Part shown: in pieces, positions 29,853 to 39,290 of the stretch
Layout of the letters: each line of letters opens with the position of its first letter
Position numbering within the stretch: the first letter of the stretch is position 1
Source of the DNA: Clostridium sp.
Lineage (GTDB): Bacteria; Bacillota; Clostridia; Lachnospirales; Lachnospiraceae
Assembly (NCBI GenBank): GCA_031275405.1
Contig: JAISOV010000046.1
Location: 1 to 64,000 of the forward strand
DNA length: 64,000 bases
Direction: 5' to 3'
The notes under the pieces: model-generated
What the model was told of the DNA's origin: nothing
Seen by the model: only the letters and a program-made list of their open reading frames with translations
Database searches by the model: none
Translations under genes and position numbers: made by a program

Positions 29853-30386
29853 TCAACGATTCCTTTCCTGATTCTTTTGCCGATGGGAAAATTCCCTGTT
29901 GATCAGCTGCACCAGTTCCTCATCCCCACAGGGGTTGTCCGGGTGAAAAATCTTCACCAGGTCATGGTAGCGCTTTTTAAGCGCTCCGGGGTTTGTCACG
30001 CTGCGAAACAGCACCTGTGCCGTGCCGCCGCCATAGCGTCCTCCACGGTCTTCCAGAAGGCCGCGCTCCTGTTCCCATCTGGTTCTCTCCTGTTCCAGTT
30101 TCTTGCGATCCTCATCCAGCATACGGAACCCGTCTTGCAGGATAGCCATCTTTTTATCAAAAAACAGGTTTTCATCCTTTAAGCGCTTCTGCTCCAAGGC
30201 TGTCCTGCGGCTGATCGTCTTCAGCTCCTCCTGAAATTCCTTCCGTTCTTTTACGAATTGACGCTGAAGACCGTCCAGCTCTTTTTTTTCTTTTTCAAGC
30301 CGCATGTTCTCCCGGAAAAGCCAGAGCTTGACTTCCCGTAGGTCTTCCACGCTTTCCGTTCTGATGAAATCTTCCCAGTCAATCAT
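29853..30386 (-). CDS. Coiled-coil protein with C-terminal J-like (HPD) domain
   Basis: Charged coiled coil followed by ALKKRYHDLVKIFHPDNPCGDEELVQLINREF. Confidence 0.75.
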   Translation of the reverse strand: MIDWEDFIRTESVEDLREVKLWLFRENMRLEKEKKELDGLQRQFVKERKEFQEELKTISRRTALEQKRLKDENLFFDKKMAILQDGFRMLDEDRKKLEQERTRWEQERGLLEDRGGRYGGGTAQVLFRSVTNPGALKKRYHDLVKIFHPDNPCGDEELVQLINREFSHRQKNQERNR

Positions 30387-30400
30387 CCTGCCCCCCATCT

Positions 30401-30547
30401 TTAGCCGTCGCAGAAACAATAATATCCTAAGAACAATAAAAGAGCGATGATGACCAGGCCTATGATCCGGTTATGGACGAACAGCATGAACAGCATCCCG
30501 ATGGCAATAAAAAAGATAACCAGACCTATGATCCTGCGAAAGTTCAT
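30401..30547 (-). CDS. Small membrane protein (48 aa), not in the supplied ORF track
   Basis: MNFRRIIGLVIFFIAIGMLFMLFVHNRIIGLVIIALLLFLGYYCFCDG*; two TM-like halves each beginning RIIGLVI. Confidence 0.65.
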   Translation of the reverse strand: MNFRRIIGLVIFFIAIGMLFMLFVHNRIIGLVIIALLLFLGYYCFCDG

Positions 30548-30616
30548 CCCGATCCCTGCTTACTTCCTCTTCTTTCTATCCTATGCATGGCAGCGAAAAA
30601 GATGAACCTGACTGCC

Positions 30617-31030
30617 CTATTTCTGTTCTTCCTCCGGGAACGCGATGTCCACCACGTCCGCGTCTTTCGGCATTTCTTCCTTCTTGGCAGTGAAGCGGTC
30701 GATAAGATCCGGAATCATGTCCAGAATCTTTGTCACCATGTCCTGATTCTTGATGTTCACCAGTCTGGTCACGCCGTTCTTGACGACCAGCACGGCGCTG
30801 GGCGTCATCTTCCCGCCAAGTCCGCCCGCTCCGGAATTTTTCTCGCCGCTTCGCCCGGCGCCGGCGCCCACGCCAAAGGAAACATCTACCAAAGGCAGGA
30901 TGATCGTGTCGCCGATCTGAGTGGCTTCTCCTACCACCGTCTTGGTGGACAGCACGGTATCCATCCCTTTCAGCAGGGCTTCTACCACTCCTTGGAACTG
31001 GTTCTCCTTTTGAGTTTCTTTTTCTGCCAT
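30617..31030 (-). CDS. ytfJ: GerW/YtfJ family sporulation protein
   Basis: KGMDTVLSTKTVVGEATQIGDTIILPLVDVSFGVGAGAG...GGLGGKMTPSAVLVVKNG. Confidence 0.93.
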   Translation of the reverse strand: MAEKETQKENQFQGVVEALLKGMDTVLSTKTVVGEATQIGDTIILPLVDVSFGVGAGAGRSGEKNSGAGGLGGKMTPSAVLVVKNGVTRLVNIKNQDMVTKILDMIPDLIDRFTAKKEEMPKDADVVDIAFPEEEQK

Positions 31031-31281
31031 CTTCGTTATCCTTGTTTACCCTTTCCTGAACGGGGAACTTTGGACAAGGCCCGTTCACGTAAAGCGGACA
31101 TTCGCATTCCGCTGCGCTACCTGTTCATGAACGCAAGCAGCCGCTATACTCACCGCTTTGCCCTTCGCGTGCCTGAAGCGGGGGAACGCGGCTCCGCGTT
31201 CCCATCAGGAAGGTCGAAGGTTTCCGTGGGAAGCTCTTTTTCCGCTTTCACCCTTCGCTTTTCTGATTTCCGGATTCTTCT

Positions 31282-32283
31282 TTACCGGGTTTTCCTGTTA
31301 TCCAGAAAGGACCGTAGTTGCTTGTCCAGGATCAGCTTGAGCGCATTCAGCAGCAGAATCCAGCCAAGGGCATGTCCGGCGGCGGAAATGCTTCCGGTCA
31401 GCACCGTTTCCTCGAAATCCGGGGTGATGGCAATATGTTTCCCCAAAAGGGGCGAAACCATACCATAGATTCCTAGCACGTATCCGGTAGTGTCCGGCGA
31501 ACCTGTACCGAACCGGATCTGGGCGCGAACCTTCCTCGGCCGGATATGTTTCAGGACTTTGAACAGCCTGTGTCCGATCCGCCGAAACAGAAGCCGTGTT
31601 TCCTTGTCTCGGAACAGCTCCCGATCATATCGGAGCAGAGCCGCTTTTTCTTCTACGGAAGCTTTTGTCTCTTTCAGGAACACTGGAATATGTTTTATTT
31701 TAGCATACATTGCCCGAATTGGGAACCCCTTTTTCGCAAGGAAGATTTTTCTGCTTGGGCCGTTCCTGCGGAAGATCTTTCTTTGGGAAGCTCTTTCCAA
31801 AAACGCTCTGGCATAGATCCGGAAACGTTTTGCAGGATTTCCGGAAAACTGACGGACTTTGAACCGCGTTTTGTATAAAAAGAGCGAAGTTCCTGCATTT
31901 TCCCGGAAATTTCGGAGAGTTTCCGGGCCGGGCGGCGTGTTCGGGACGGGAGGAGCAGCGTCGGGCATGGCAGTTTCCGGCGCCGCGGTCTGCGGCTTCT
32001 TCTTCCGCAGGATCTTTTCTTTCCCGGAATCATACAGCGGAAAAAACAGGATCTTCGCGGTCAGCTTCCCCGGCTTAGGATACCGGTAATCCATGCGGAA
32101 GAAGCCGAAAAGCCACCGTATCTGAAACCAGCCCGCCGCGTCGCCGCTTTCGCTCCGGGAGCCACCGGCCCGGTAGACCACGGGCAGAAACAGCGCGGAC
32201 AGCACAAGAAACAGCGCCAGCCCAAGCAACGCCAGCAGCAGGGTTCCCATGATCCGCAGTATGCCTACCATCATCCACATCAT
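31282..32283 (-). CDS. DUF2953 domain-containing protein (YtfI-like)
   Basis: N-terminal TM; IRPRKVRAQIRFGTGSPDTTGYVLGIYGMVSPLLGKHIAITPDFEETVLTGSISAAG; adjacent to ytfJ. Confidence 0.82.
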   Translation of the reverse strand: MMWMMVGILRIMGTLLLALLGLALFLVLSALFLPVVYRAGGSRSESGDAAGWFQIRWLFGFFRMDYRYPKPGKLTAKILFFPLYDSGKEKILRKKKPQTAAPETAMPDAAPPVPNTPPGPETLRNFRENAGTSLFLYKTRFKVRQFSGNPAKRFRIYARAFLERASQRKIFRRNGPSRKIFLAKKGFPIRAMYAKIKHIPVFLKETKASVEEKAALLRYDRELFRDKETRLLFRRIGHRLFKVLKHIRPRKVRAQIRFGTGSPDTTGYVLGIYGMVSPLLGKHIAITPDFEETVLTGSISAAGHALGWILLLNALKLILDKQLRSFLDNRKTR

Positions 32284-32597
32284 AAATACTCCCTAACGGC
32301 ACAGTCCCCACGGGCTTTCAGGCAGTCCCCGACAATCCGCTCCACCAGTCCTATCGCTTCCTCACGAGTCTTGGCAATGCCGACGATATAGGGCGGACTG
32401 CTCCGGCAGCAGTCCTGTTCCAGAAGCCGGGAACTGTAGATTTCCAACTGGTCGGAGCCGCTTCGCGCCGTGGCGAGCAGGTAGACCCGCGCACGGAAAG
32501 GACGGCTTGCCAGCTCCCTTTTTATCTTGCCCAGTTTTTTCCTGTTGATACTCTCGCTTAAATAAAGAGAAGGGCGATACTGTGGTTTCAGGCGCAT
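32280..32597 (-). CDS. Hypothetical protein
   Basis: 105-aa ORF with ATG start and 4-nt overlap with downstream DUF2953 gene. Confidence 0.6.
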   Translation of the reverse strand: MRLKPQYRPSLYLSESINRKKLGKIKRELASRPFRARVYLLATARSGSDQLEIYSSRLLEQDCCRSSPPYIVGIAKTREEAIGLVERIVGDCLKARGDCAVREYL

Positions 32598-32624
32598 TGG
32601 CAGACTCCTTCCTATTGTGGCAAA

Positions 32625-32726
32625 AGTGACTGCCCGGCTGTTCGTGCCGAGCAGTCACTGGCGAACTCCTATGTCCGTTCGCCAAGTGTCCGTATGGTCT
32701 CTGGCAGGCTGGCCAGACAGCCTGCC
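32625..32726. repeat. Three consecutive perfect or near-perfect hairpins (intergenic)
   Basis: AGTGACTGC...GCAGTCACT; GGCGAAC...GTTCGCC; GGCAGGCTG-gccaga-CAGCCTGCC. Confidence 0.85.
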
Positions 32727-32728
32727 GC

Positions 32729-33181
32729 TCAGCAGGGGTTCCGGCTCCCCCAGAGATTTCCTTTTTTAAGTTCCAGGTACTCGCCGTAAGCTTTCTCCAG
32801 AATCTGTTTTTCGTTGGCGAATTTCAGCAGATGGTAAGCCTCATGGTATTTGTAATAGCCGGAATCCGCAAAATATTCCTCGATCTGTGGTTTGCTGTAA
32901 TAGCTGTCCGCCATCATCAGATACCAATGGACGTCTTTTTCCACCGTGTCTTCCGGCAGGGAAAAAGAATACTCGCTTTTTCCGATATATTTCATAATGG
33001 CGGCTCTTACCCCGGATTCTTCCCATACCTCGCGGACGGCGGTGTCCTTATATTCTTCCCCCTGTTCCACCGTGCCTTTGGGGAGAACCCAGCCTTCGTA
33101 TTTGGTTCTGTAATTCTTGTACAAGAGTAAGATTTTCCCACGAAAAACTACCACACCACCACAGCTTGTTGCCTCAATCAT
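32729..33181 (-). CDS. NUDIX hydrolase
   Basis: Nudix box: LPKGTVEQGEEYKDTAVREVWEESGV. Confidence 0.93.
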   Translation of the reverse strand: MIEATSCGGVVVFRGKILLLYKNYRTKYEGWVLPKGTVEQGEEYKDTAVREVWEESGVRAAIMKYIGKSEYSFSLPEDTVEKDVHWYLMMADSYYSKPQIEEYFADSGYYKYHEAYHLLKFANEKQILEKAYGEYLELKKGNLWGSRNPC

Positions 33182-33284
33182 TGCAATTCCTCCTGATTCG
33201 GTGTGCCGCTTAGGACTTATGATTTAGTATAGTCTATTTTTTCCGTTCTAGCAACTTGTTTTTACCGACTGGTTTTCTTGTGCT

Positions 33285-34820
33285 TTACCGGCTGCTCTCC
33301 CGCTTCTGAAAATACGCGTCTAAAACACGTCTGGCGACCGGAACGGCATAATCCCCTCCGGATCCGGCTCCTTCCAGGATGACCGTAATACAGACCTGCG
33401 GGTTCTGTACCGGGGCAAAGCCCGTAAACCAGCTATGGCTCTCTCCTTTCACCTCGCCGAATTCCGCCGACCCGGTTTTCCCCGCCGCCGTATAGCCTCG
33501 TCCGGAAAGTTTTTTGCCCGTTCCGCCTTCCACTACTTTTTCCATCAGCATGGCCAGGATGTCCGCTTCCGTTTCGCTCATCAGAGCGCCGTAGCTTTTC
33601 GGCTGATAGGCTTTTGTTACTTTTCCCACGTCATTTTCCACACGGTCGATGACATAGGGCTTCTGCAGGATACCCCCGTTCGCGATGGCGGAGGTGATCA
33701 TGTGCAGATGGATAGGCGTGATCTGGTCTTTTCCCTGTCCGATCGACAGCTGTATCATCTGCGCCGCAGTGGTATCCTCGGACACCAGCACGGAACTTTC
33801 GGCAGCGTCCAGCTCTATCGGCAGCTTGCGGTTGAACAGCAGGCTCTCCAAGGTGGAAGCCAGCCGCTTCCTGTCCAGATTCAGCCCGATGTTCGCAAAC
33901 GAGGAATTACAGGATTCGGCAAAGGACTGAACCAAATCGACCGTGCCATGCTTGATTCCATGATAACAGCTGATTTTAATATCCCCACTTTTGTAAGAAC
34001 CATTGCATTCATAACGATAATTCCCAAAAGTTTCCGGTCTTTCCCGGATATATTCCAGCGCGGTGACGATCTTGAAAGTAGAGCCGGGAGGATACAGCCC
34101 TCTGACGGCGCGGTTCAGAAGGATGCTGCTGTCTTTTCTTTCCAACAGATCTTCCCACATGTCCGCGATTTGATTGGGGTCAAAATCCGGCTGGGAAACC
34201 ATGGAAAGAATTTTCCCAGTCGCGACCTCCGTCACGATGACGGCGCCTTTATAGATTCCCATTTCATCGGAAGCCGTCTGCTGTAGCTCGACATCTAAGG
34301 TCGTATATACGCTGTCGCCCGGATTTTTGCGCCCTGCCGCGTCATTGGCCGCCTTGTCGGCAAGCGGGATATTCGTCTGGATCAAAAAATGGTTCGCCGC
34401 CGCTTCCACTCCCGTCCTGCCTTTCGTGGAATAACCTACCACATGGGCGAACAGATTCTTGTACGGATAGATCCGCACGTCTTGCCCTTGGGCAGTCTGC
34501 ACCGTCTGCGCCAGCACCAGGCCGTCATGGGAATAAATGGTTCCCCGGAAATTGCGAGAGGAAAGAATTTCCTGCCTGGAATTGTAGCTGTTGTTCAGCA
34601 TTTCCTGCTGATCCGATAAAACCAGATAGCTAAGATGCCCGATCATTCCTAGAAAAAGCAGGAGGAACAGATAAGTCGTCAGCAGGATCCCGTTATGTTT
34701 CTTGGGAAGCGTCCGGTTCTTTGAAACTGCCTGCTTCTCCGGAAGCGGCCGAGGGCTGCGGCTGGGCGGTAAGCTGCCGTTTGCCGCCTGAGGATGTTTT
34801 TTGTTTTCGTTTTCGGACAA
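33285..34820 (-). CDS. Penicillin-binding protein 2 (class B transpeptidase)
   Basis: GSTFKIVTALEYI (SxxK), SCNSSFANIG (SxN), AAGKTGSAEFG (KTG); likely TTG start at 34820 behind GGAAGGAG. Confidence 0.9.
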   Translation of the reverse strand: MSENENKKHPQAANGSLPPSRSPRPLPEKQAVSKNRTLPKKHNGILLTTYLFLLLFLGMIGHLSYLVLSDQQEMLNNSYNSRQEILSSRNFRGTIYSHDGLVLAQTVQTAQGQDVRIYPYKNLFAHVVGYSTKGRTGVEAAANHFLIQTNIPLADKAANDAAGRKNPGDSVYTTLDVELQQTASDEMGIYKGAVIVTEVATGKILSMVSQPDFDPNQIADMWEDLLERKDSSILLNRAVRGLYPPGSTFKIVTALEYIRERPETFGNYRYECNGSYKSGDIKISCYHGIKHGTVDLVQSFAESCNSSFANIGLNLDRKRLASTLESLLFNRKLPIELDAAESSVLVSEDTTAAQMIQLSIGQGKDQITPIHLHMITSAIANGGILQKPYVIDRVENDVGKVTKAYQPKSYGALMSETEADILAMLMEKVVEGGTGKKLSGRGYTAAGKTGSAEFGEVKGESHSWFTGFAPVQNPQVCITVILEGAGSGGDYAVPVARRVLDAYFQKRESSR

Positions 34821-36147
34821 GTTCTGCTCCTTCCTGTTGCATTTTTCGGTAACTTCCCTGCACAATGAAAAACAAGACCATGGTGGACATGACCGAGCTT
34901 CCCCCATAGCTGACGAAAGGCAGGGTCACGCCGGTCAAAGGGATGAACTTGATCCCTCCGCCGATGGTAAGAAAAATCTGGAAAATATAAAGGACTCCCA
35001 AGCCGTATACCGTCAGTTGGAAGAAACGGTCTTCCAGACGGGCGGAAATGCTCATCATCATCACAAAACAGCTGACGCAGACGAAAATCAGCGAAATGCC
35101 GAAGAACAGTCCCAGTTCCTCACAGACAGCGGAAAAGATGAAGTCTGCGTCCACATAAGGGATGGCCTTGGGGTCGCCTTGGTACAGCCCCGCGCCGAAA
35201 AACCCGCCGCTGCTGATGGCAAACAGAGACTGGGTGATTTGGTAGCCTTGGTTGTCAATGTACTCCCAAGGATTTTTCCATGCCAGGATCCTGACCCTCA
35301 CATGGGCGAACAGGGAGTAAGCTCCCCAGGCGGACAGGCTTCCGCCCACGGCGCCCGCCAGGAGATACCAGCAGTTTTTGGTGGCAATGAAGACCACCAG
35401 TACGAAACTGACGAAAAAAATCAGGGCGCTCCCCAAGTCCTTGGAAACCACCAGCAGCAGGACGTGAACGCCCGCCAGGGCGGCGGTGAGCGCGACACGC
35501 GGCAGGGAAATCTTTTCCCGCAGGGCGGCTGCCAGGAAAAAAATGAAAATCAGCTTGACAAATTCCGCAGGCTGAAAAGAAATTCCCCCCAGCCGAACGG
35601 AAATCTTGGAGCCGTTGGTCATCTGTCCCAGGATCAGCACGCCGCCTAACAGAAAAATCCCCGCCGCGGCGTACAGCCAGGTGATTTTTTTCCAGAACCG
35701 GAGCCGCTCCAGAAGATACGGCACAAACGCGGCGACCACCAGCGACACCAGAGCGATGACATACTGCCGAACCGCTCTTTCCAAGGAAATCCTGGAAATC
35801 ACACAGAAGCCGATTCCCAGCAGGAAGCTCAGGTTGTTCAGCAGCAGCCGGTTCATTCTTTCATAGATCATCCTGACCATGGAGATGGCGGAAAACAAGA
35901 AGATCTGCACGAACAGATAGAAGAAAAAGTATTCCCGTTTTTTGCTTGCCAGCAGCAGATCCAGAAAACAGAACAGCTGGATCAGGAAGCTACAGAGGTT
36001 CTGACGCAGATAAACGCCCTTCCGCGCCGTTTCGTTCGGCAGACGAAACACCGCGAAGCATTCATAAGTATAAAAAGCCATGCATAGGGTGATGGCGTAC
36101 CTGGAAAATTCCATAAAGTATTCAAAATATTGAAGATATGTTTCCAT
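34693..36147 (-). CDS. FtsW/RodA/SpoVE family SEDS protein
   Basis: Multi-TM; FQPAEFVKLIFIFFLAA, KDLGSALIFF, GDPKAIPYVDADFIFSAVCEELG, IPLTGVTLPFVSYGGSSV. Confidence 0.93.
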   Translation of the reverse strand: METYLQYFEYFMEFSRYAITLCMAFYTYECFAVFRLPNETARKGVYLRQNLCSFLIQLFCFLDLLLASKKREYFFFYLFVQIFLFSAISMVRMIYERMNRLLLNNLSFLLGIGFCVISRISLERAVRQYVIALVSLVVAAFVPYLLERLRFWKKITWLYAAAGIFLLGGVLILGQMTNGSKISVRLGGISFQPAEFVKLIFIFFLAAALREKISLPRVALTAALAGVHVLLLVVSKDLGSALIFFVSFVLVVFIATKNCWYLLAGAVGGSLSAWGAYSLFAHVRVRILAWKNPWEYIDNQGYQITQSLFAISSGGFFGAGLYQGDPKAIPYVDADFIFSAVCEELGLFFGISLIFVCVSCFVMMMSISARLEDRFFQLTVYGLGVLYIFQIFLTIGGGIKFIPLTGVTLPFVSYGGSSVMSTMVLFFIVQGSYRKMQQEGAELVRKRKQKTSSGGKRQLTAQPQPSAASGEAGSFKEPDASQET

Positions 36148-36218
36148 AAGCTTCCTTCCAAAGACTTTGTTCGCGTACTTTGCCATGCTGCCTTCGCAGC
36201 CGGCGGCGTCTCCCGCCT

Positions 36219-38753
36219 TTACTCTACGCCGCGCCTTTCCTGTCCGGTGGTGTACTCTTTCTGCGGGAAAGGGAGGGAAACCCCGTTTCCTGTCTGTAGC
36301 TGTTTCCATAAGGTAAAGTAGAACCGGAGCATTTCCATGGTCTCCGCCTTGCCTTCTATGGTAAAGTTCAGACGAAGTCCCACCTTATCCTTCCACTTTG
36401 CCAGTTCCTTATGCAAGGACAAGGGAACGCAGTTGTAAATGATATTCCTGCAAGGAAGACAATGGCACGCCACCGGAAACTTCTTCCCCAGCCGGTCCGT
36501 CAGAAAGACAAGTCTGTTCTGGGAACGCGCGGATCGGAGCGTGCCTGGATCCGAGAGGAAGCGGCTGCCCGGCTCCCGGGCGGGACAGCCTGCGGCAGTC
36601 CGCGCCACGCAGTTCGCCGTAACCATCATCGGGATTCGCCCATATACCATTTTTTCAAAAGGCAGGGCTGCCGGCTCAGGCTCTCCCGGCAATAGCTCCA
36701 GCTGTTCCTGAGCCGTCAGCTCCAAGGGCAGACAGGCACCGTCAAGCCTGTCCTGCCAGAACCGTATGGTGTCCCGGTTCCATTGGTAGATCCCGGCATC
36801 CGCGACCACAGGACGTCGGTATCCACGTTCCTTTAGGTAAGCGTAGCCCTCGAGAGAGCGCGCCACGCAGCCGGAGACTCCGGGCAGGGATAAAAGTTTC
36901 CAAGTTTCCGCCAGACCGGCGGCATCCTCTTTTCGGAGGATGTAAGGCAACGAAAGATAGAGCGGAATCTCCGTCTTCCCGGCGGCAGGCGCCTGAAGCC
37001 GTTTTACCCTGTCCGCGCCGCATAACTCCCCGTCCGCGTAAAGTCCGTAGCAGGGTACTTCCCGCAGCAGGCACTGTTCGGAAACGCAGAACTCATCCCA
37101 TGCCTCCCACTGCTCCGGAGTCGTGACGGAAACAGAGAAACCGAATCTTCTCCGTTTCGCAAGGCTGGCCTGGGCGGCTCCGGCGGGCAAGCCCGCGCCG
37201 TCGGCAGATCCGTTTCCCGGCCTGTTCCGCGCAGCCTGGGCGGTTCTGGCAGGAAAGCCGGAGCCGTCCCCGCCGCCCTCTTTCCGCTCTTTGGCAGAAA
37301 GGGTTTTCTGGATTCCGGCAATTTCCTCCTCCAGTGTCTTTGCGGCTTCCCGGCGAAGTCTGTTCAGCTCTTTTAACGGATAAAAGACATTGGCGTCCAG
37401 CGACAGGAAAAGATGTCCCGCCTCAAAAGGGGTTCCGCCCAGTTTTTTCAGCTGTCCCTCTAGCTGCAAAGCCGTTATTGCCTGATTCCCGGCTTCCTGT
37501 ACGCTGTCTCCGGCAACCGTCGCCGCCGCCCCTTCCCATACGAAGGTCAGCTGGGCGCGTTCTCCCAAGGAAAAATTCCCGTAGATGTCGATCTTCTTTT
37601 TCGCTTCCGGAAGCTTCTTCTTCCGGAAGGGGAAGCGTTCCCGGATTTCGGCAAGAAAAGCCTCGCCGCTCTTGGTATACCCCGGGCTGTCCAATGTCAC
37701 CATAGAACGGCCGTTTCTTTGAAAATAGTACCCGCTCCCGCTCCCGCTGCGGATGTAGTGCGCCGACAGTTTTGCCAGGTCTTCTTCGTCCACGGAAAAG
37801 AAAGGCGCCGGCTGGCCGGTTTCGGCTCGCGGATGTTTGGACGCATAGTACCGGTCGATATATTTCCGGTAAATGGCGGTCACGCCGGCGGCGTATTCCG
37901 GCTTCTTCATCCGCCCCTCGATTTTGAAGGAGTCAATCCCCGCTTCGATCAGCTGCGGAAGGTATTCGAGGGTGCAGAGGTCTTTCAGGCTCAAGAGATA
38001 GCACCGGGCGGAAACGGGTAAAACAGACGCTGCCCCGGCAGGCACAGTCCGGCAGGATACCGGCCGCTCCGACGTCACTCGTCCCGACACGTCTTCCGCG
38101 GACAGGCTGACGCCATAGGGCAGGCGGCAGGGCTGCGCGCAGCGCCCCCGGTTTCCGCTGCGCCCGCCCAACGTACTGCTGAACAGGCACTGCCCGGAAT
38201 ACCCGTAGCACAGGGCGCCGTGGATGAATGTCTCGATTTCCAGTTTTTCCAGTCCGGAAGTATGCCTGATCTCCCGGATCTCCCCCAGTGACAGCTCCCG
38301 GGAGGGAACGATCCTGGCGGCGCCCATTTCCAAAAGCATTTTCGCGCCATATTTCCCCGTCAGCGTCATCTGAGTGCTGGCGTGAAGCCTTATGTCCGGA
38401 AACCACCGCCGGATGGCGCAAAATACGCCGACGTCCTGGACAATGATCCCGTCCAGCCCGGCTTCGCAATAAGGCAGAAGGTATCCGTAAAGTTCGCCGA
38501 ATTCCCTTTCCTTGACCAGAGTATTCACTGTCAGGTATACTTTCCGGCCCAGCGCATGGGCATATTGGATACCATCCAAAATTTCCCGTTCCGTGAAATT
38601 CCGGGCATAAGCCCTGGCGCCGAACTTCGCTCCCCCTAGGTATACCGCGTCCGCCCCCGCGTGGACGGCGCCATAAAACCCCTCCGGGGAACCGGCGGGG
38701 GCAAGAAGCTCCGCTTTCTGAAATGTGGCCTCGTTTCTTCTCATATTCGGCAT
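36219..38753 (-). CDS. Peptidase U32 family protein (with DUF3656-like region)
   Basis: ELLAPAGSPEGFYGAVHAGADAVYLGGAKFGARAYARNF, FIHGALCYGYSGQCLFSSTLGGRSGNRGRCAQPCRLPY. Confidence 0.92.
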   Translation of the reverse strand: MPNMRRNEATFQKAELLAPAGSPEGFYGAVHAGADAVYLGGAKFGARAYARNFTEREILDGIQYAHALGRKVYLTVNTLVKEREFGELYGYLLPYCEAGLDGIIVQDVGVFCAIRRWFPDIRLHASTQMTLTGKYGAKMLLEMGAARIVPSRELSLGEIREIRHTSGLEKLEIETFIHGALCYGYSGQCLFSSTLGGRSGNRGRCAQPCRLPYGVSLSAEDVSGRVTSERPVSCRTVPAGAASVLPVSARCYLLSLKDLCTLEYLPQLIEAGIDSFKIEGRMKKPEYAAGVTAIYRKYIDRYYASKHPRAETGQPAPFFSVDEEDLAKLSAHYIRSGSGSGYYFQRNGRSMVTLDSPGYTKSGEAFLAEIRERFPFRKKKLPEAKKKIDIYGNFSLGERAQLTFVWEGAAATVAGDSVQEAGNQAITALQLEGQLKKLGGTPFEAGHLFLSLDANVFYPLKELNRLRREAAKTLEEEIAGIQKTLSAKERKEGGGDGSGFPARTAQAARNRPGNGSADGAGLPAGAAQASLAKRRRFGFSVSVTTPEQWEAWDEFCVSEQCLLREVPCYGLYADGELCGADRVKRLQAPAAGKTEIPLYLSLPYILRKEDAAGLAETWKLLSLPGVSGCVARSLEGYAYLKERGYRRPVVADAGIYQWNRDTIRFWQDRLDGACLPLELTAQEQLELLPGEPEPAALPFEKMVYGRIPMMVTANCVARTAAGCPAREPGSRFLSDPGTLRSARSQNRLVFLTDRLGKKFPVACHCLPCRNIIYNCVPLSLHKELAKWKDKVGLRLNFTIEGKAETMEMLRFYFTLWKQLQTGNGVSLPFPQKEYTTGQERRGVE

Positions 38754-38763
38754 ACCCTGTCAT

Positions 38764-38794
38764 ACAGAAAAGCTGTCCGATTCCGGACAGCCTT
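38764..38794 (-). terminator. Rho-independent terminator downstream of zapA
   Basis: Minus strand GGCTGTCCG-GAAT-CGGACAGC-TTTTCT. Confidence 0.75.
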
Positions 38795-39290
38795 ATGTTT
38801 CTTGATCGGTTTGCAAAACGGTAAAATCGGTTTTTTTGCCTTCCCTGGTGTCTTTTGTCTTCCTGACGCTTTTTCCCTTTTCCGCTCCCGGCGGCTCGTT
38901 CAGCCTGGTTTCCAGACGGACGATCTTTTTGGCGCTTTCGTTCATTTCCGCCTGTAGTCCCTGGTACTGCTTCTCCACATGCTCCAGTTTGATCTGGGAA
39001 GAAATCAGCTCATGCTTCAAGTCGTACAGATCCTTCTCCCGGGATTGGAGATCCTCTTCCAGCAAAGCGATCTGGCGCTTCGCCTTGAAATAATCATCGG
39101 CGATGTTCAGCTGCAGCAGTACGCTCTGGGTATCCAGCGGCTGTCTGCGGAAGCTGTCTACCTTGCCGTATTCGTTCATCTTATGATTGACATAAGAAGC
39201 TATTTTTTGCAGATATTCCTCGCTCTCGTAGCCGCTTAACGTGAAGACCTTGCCTCCGATAATGACTTTGGTATCTGTTTTGGAAGACAT
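38793..39290 (-). CDS. zapA: Cell division protein ZapA
   Basis: TKVIIGGKVFTLSGYESEEYLQKIASYVNHKMNEY...NIADDYFKAKRQ plus coiled coil. Confidence 0.85.
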   Translation of the reverse strand: MSSKTDTKVIIGGKVFTLSGYESEEYLQKIASYVNHKMNEYGKVDSFRRQPLDTQSVLLQLNIADDYFKAKRQIALLEEDLQSREKDLYDLKHELISSQIKLEHVEKQYQGLQAEMNESAKKIVRLETRLNEPPGAEKGKSVRKTKDTREGKKTDFTVLQTDQET

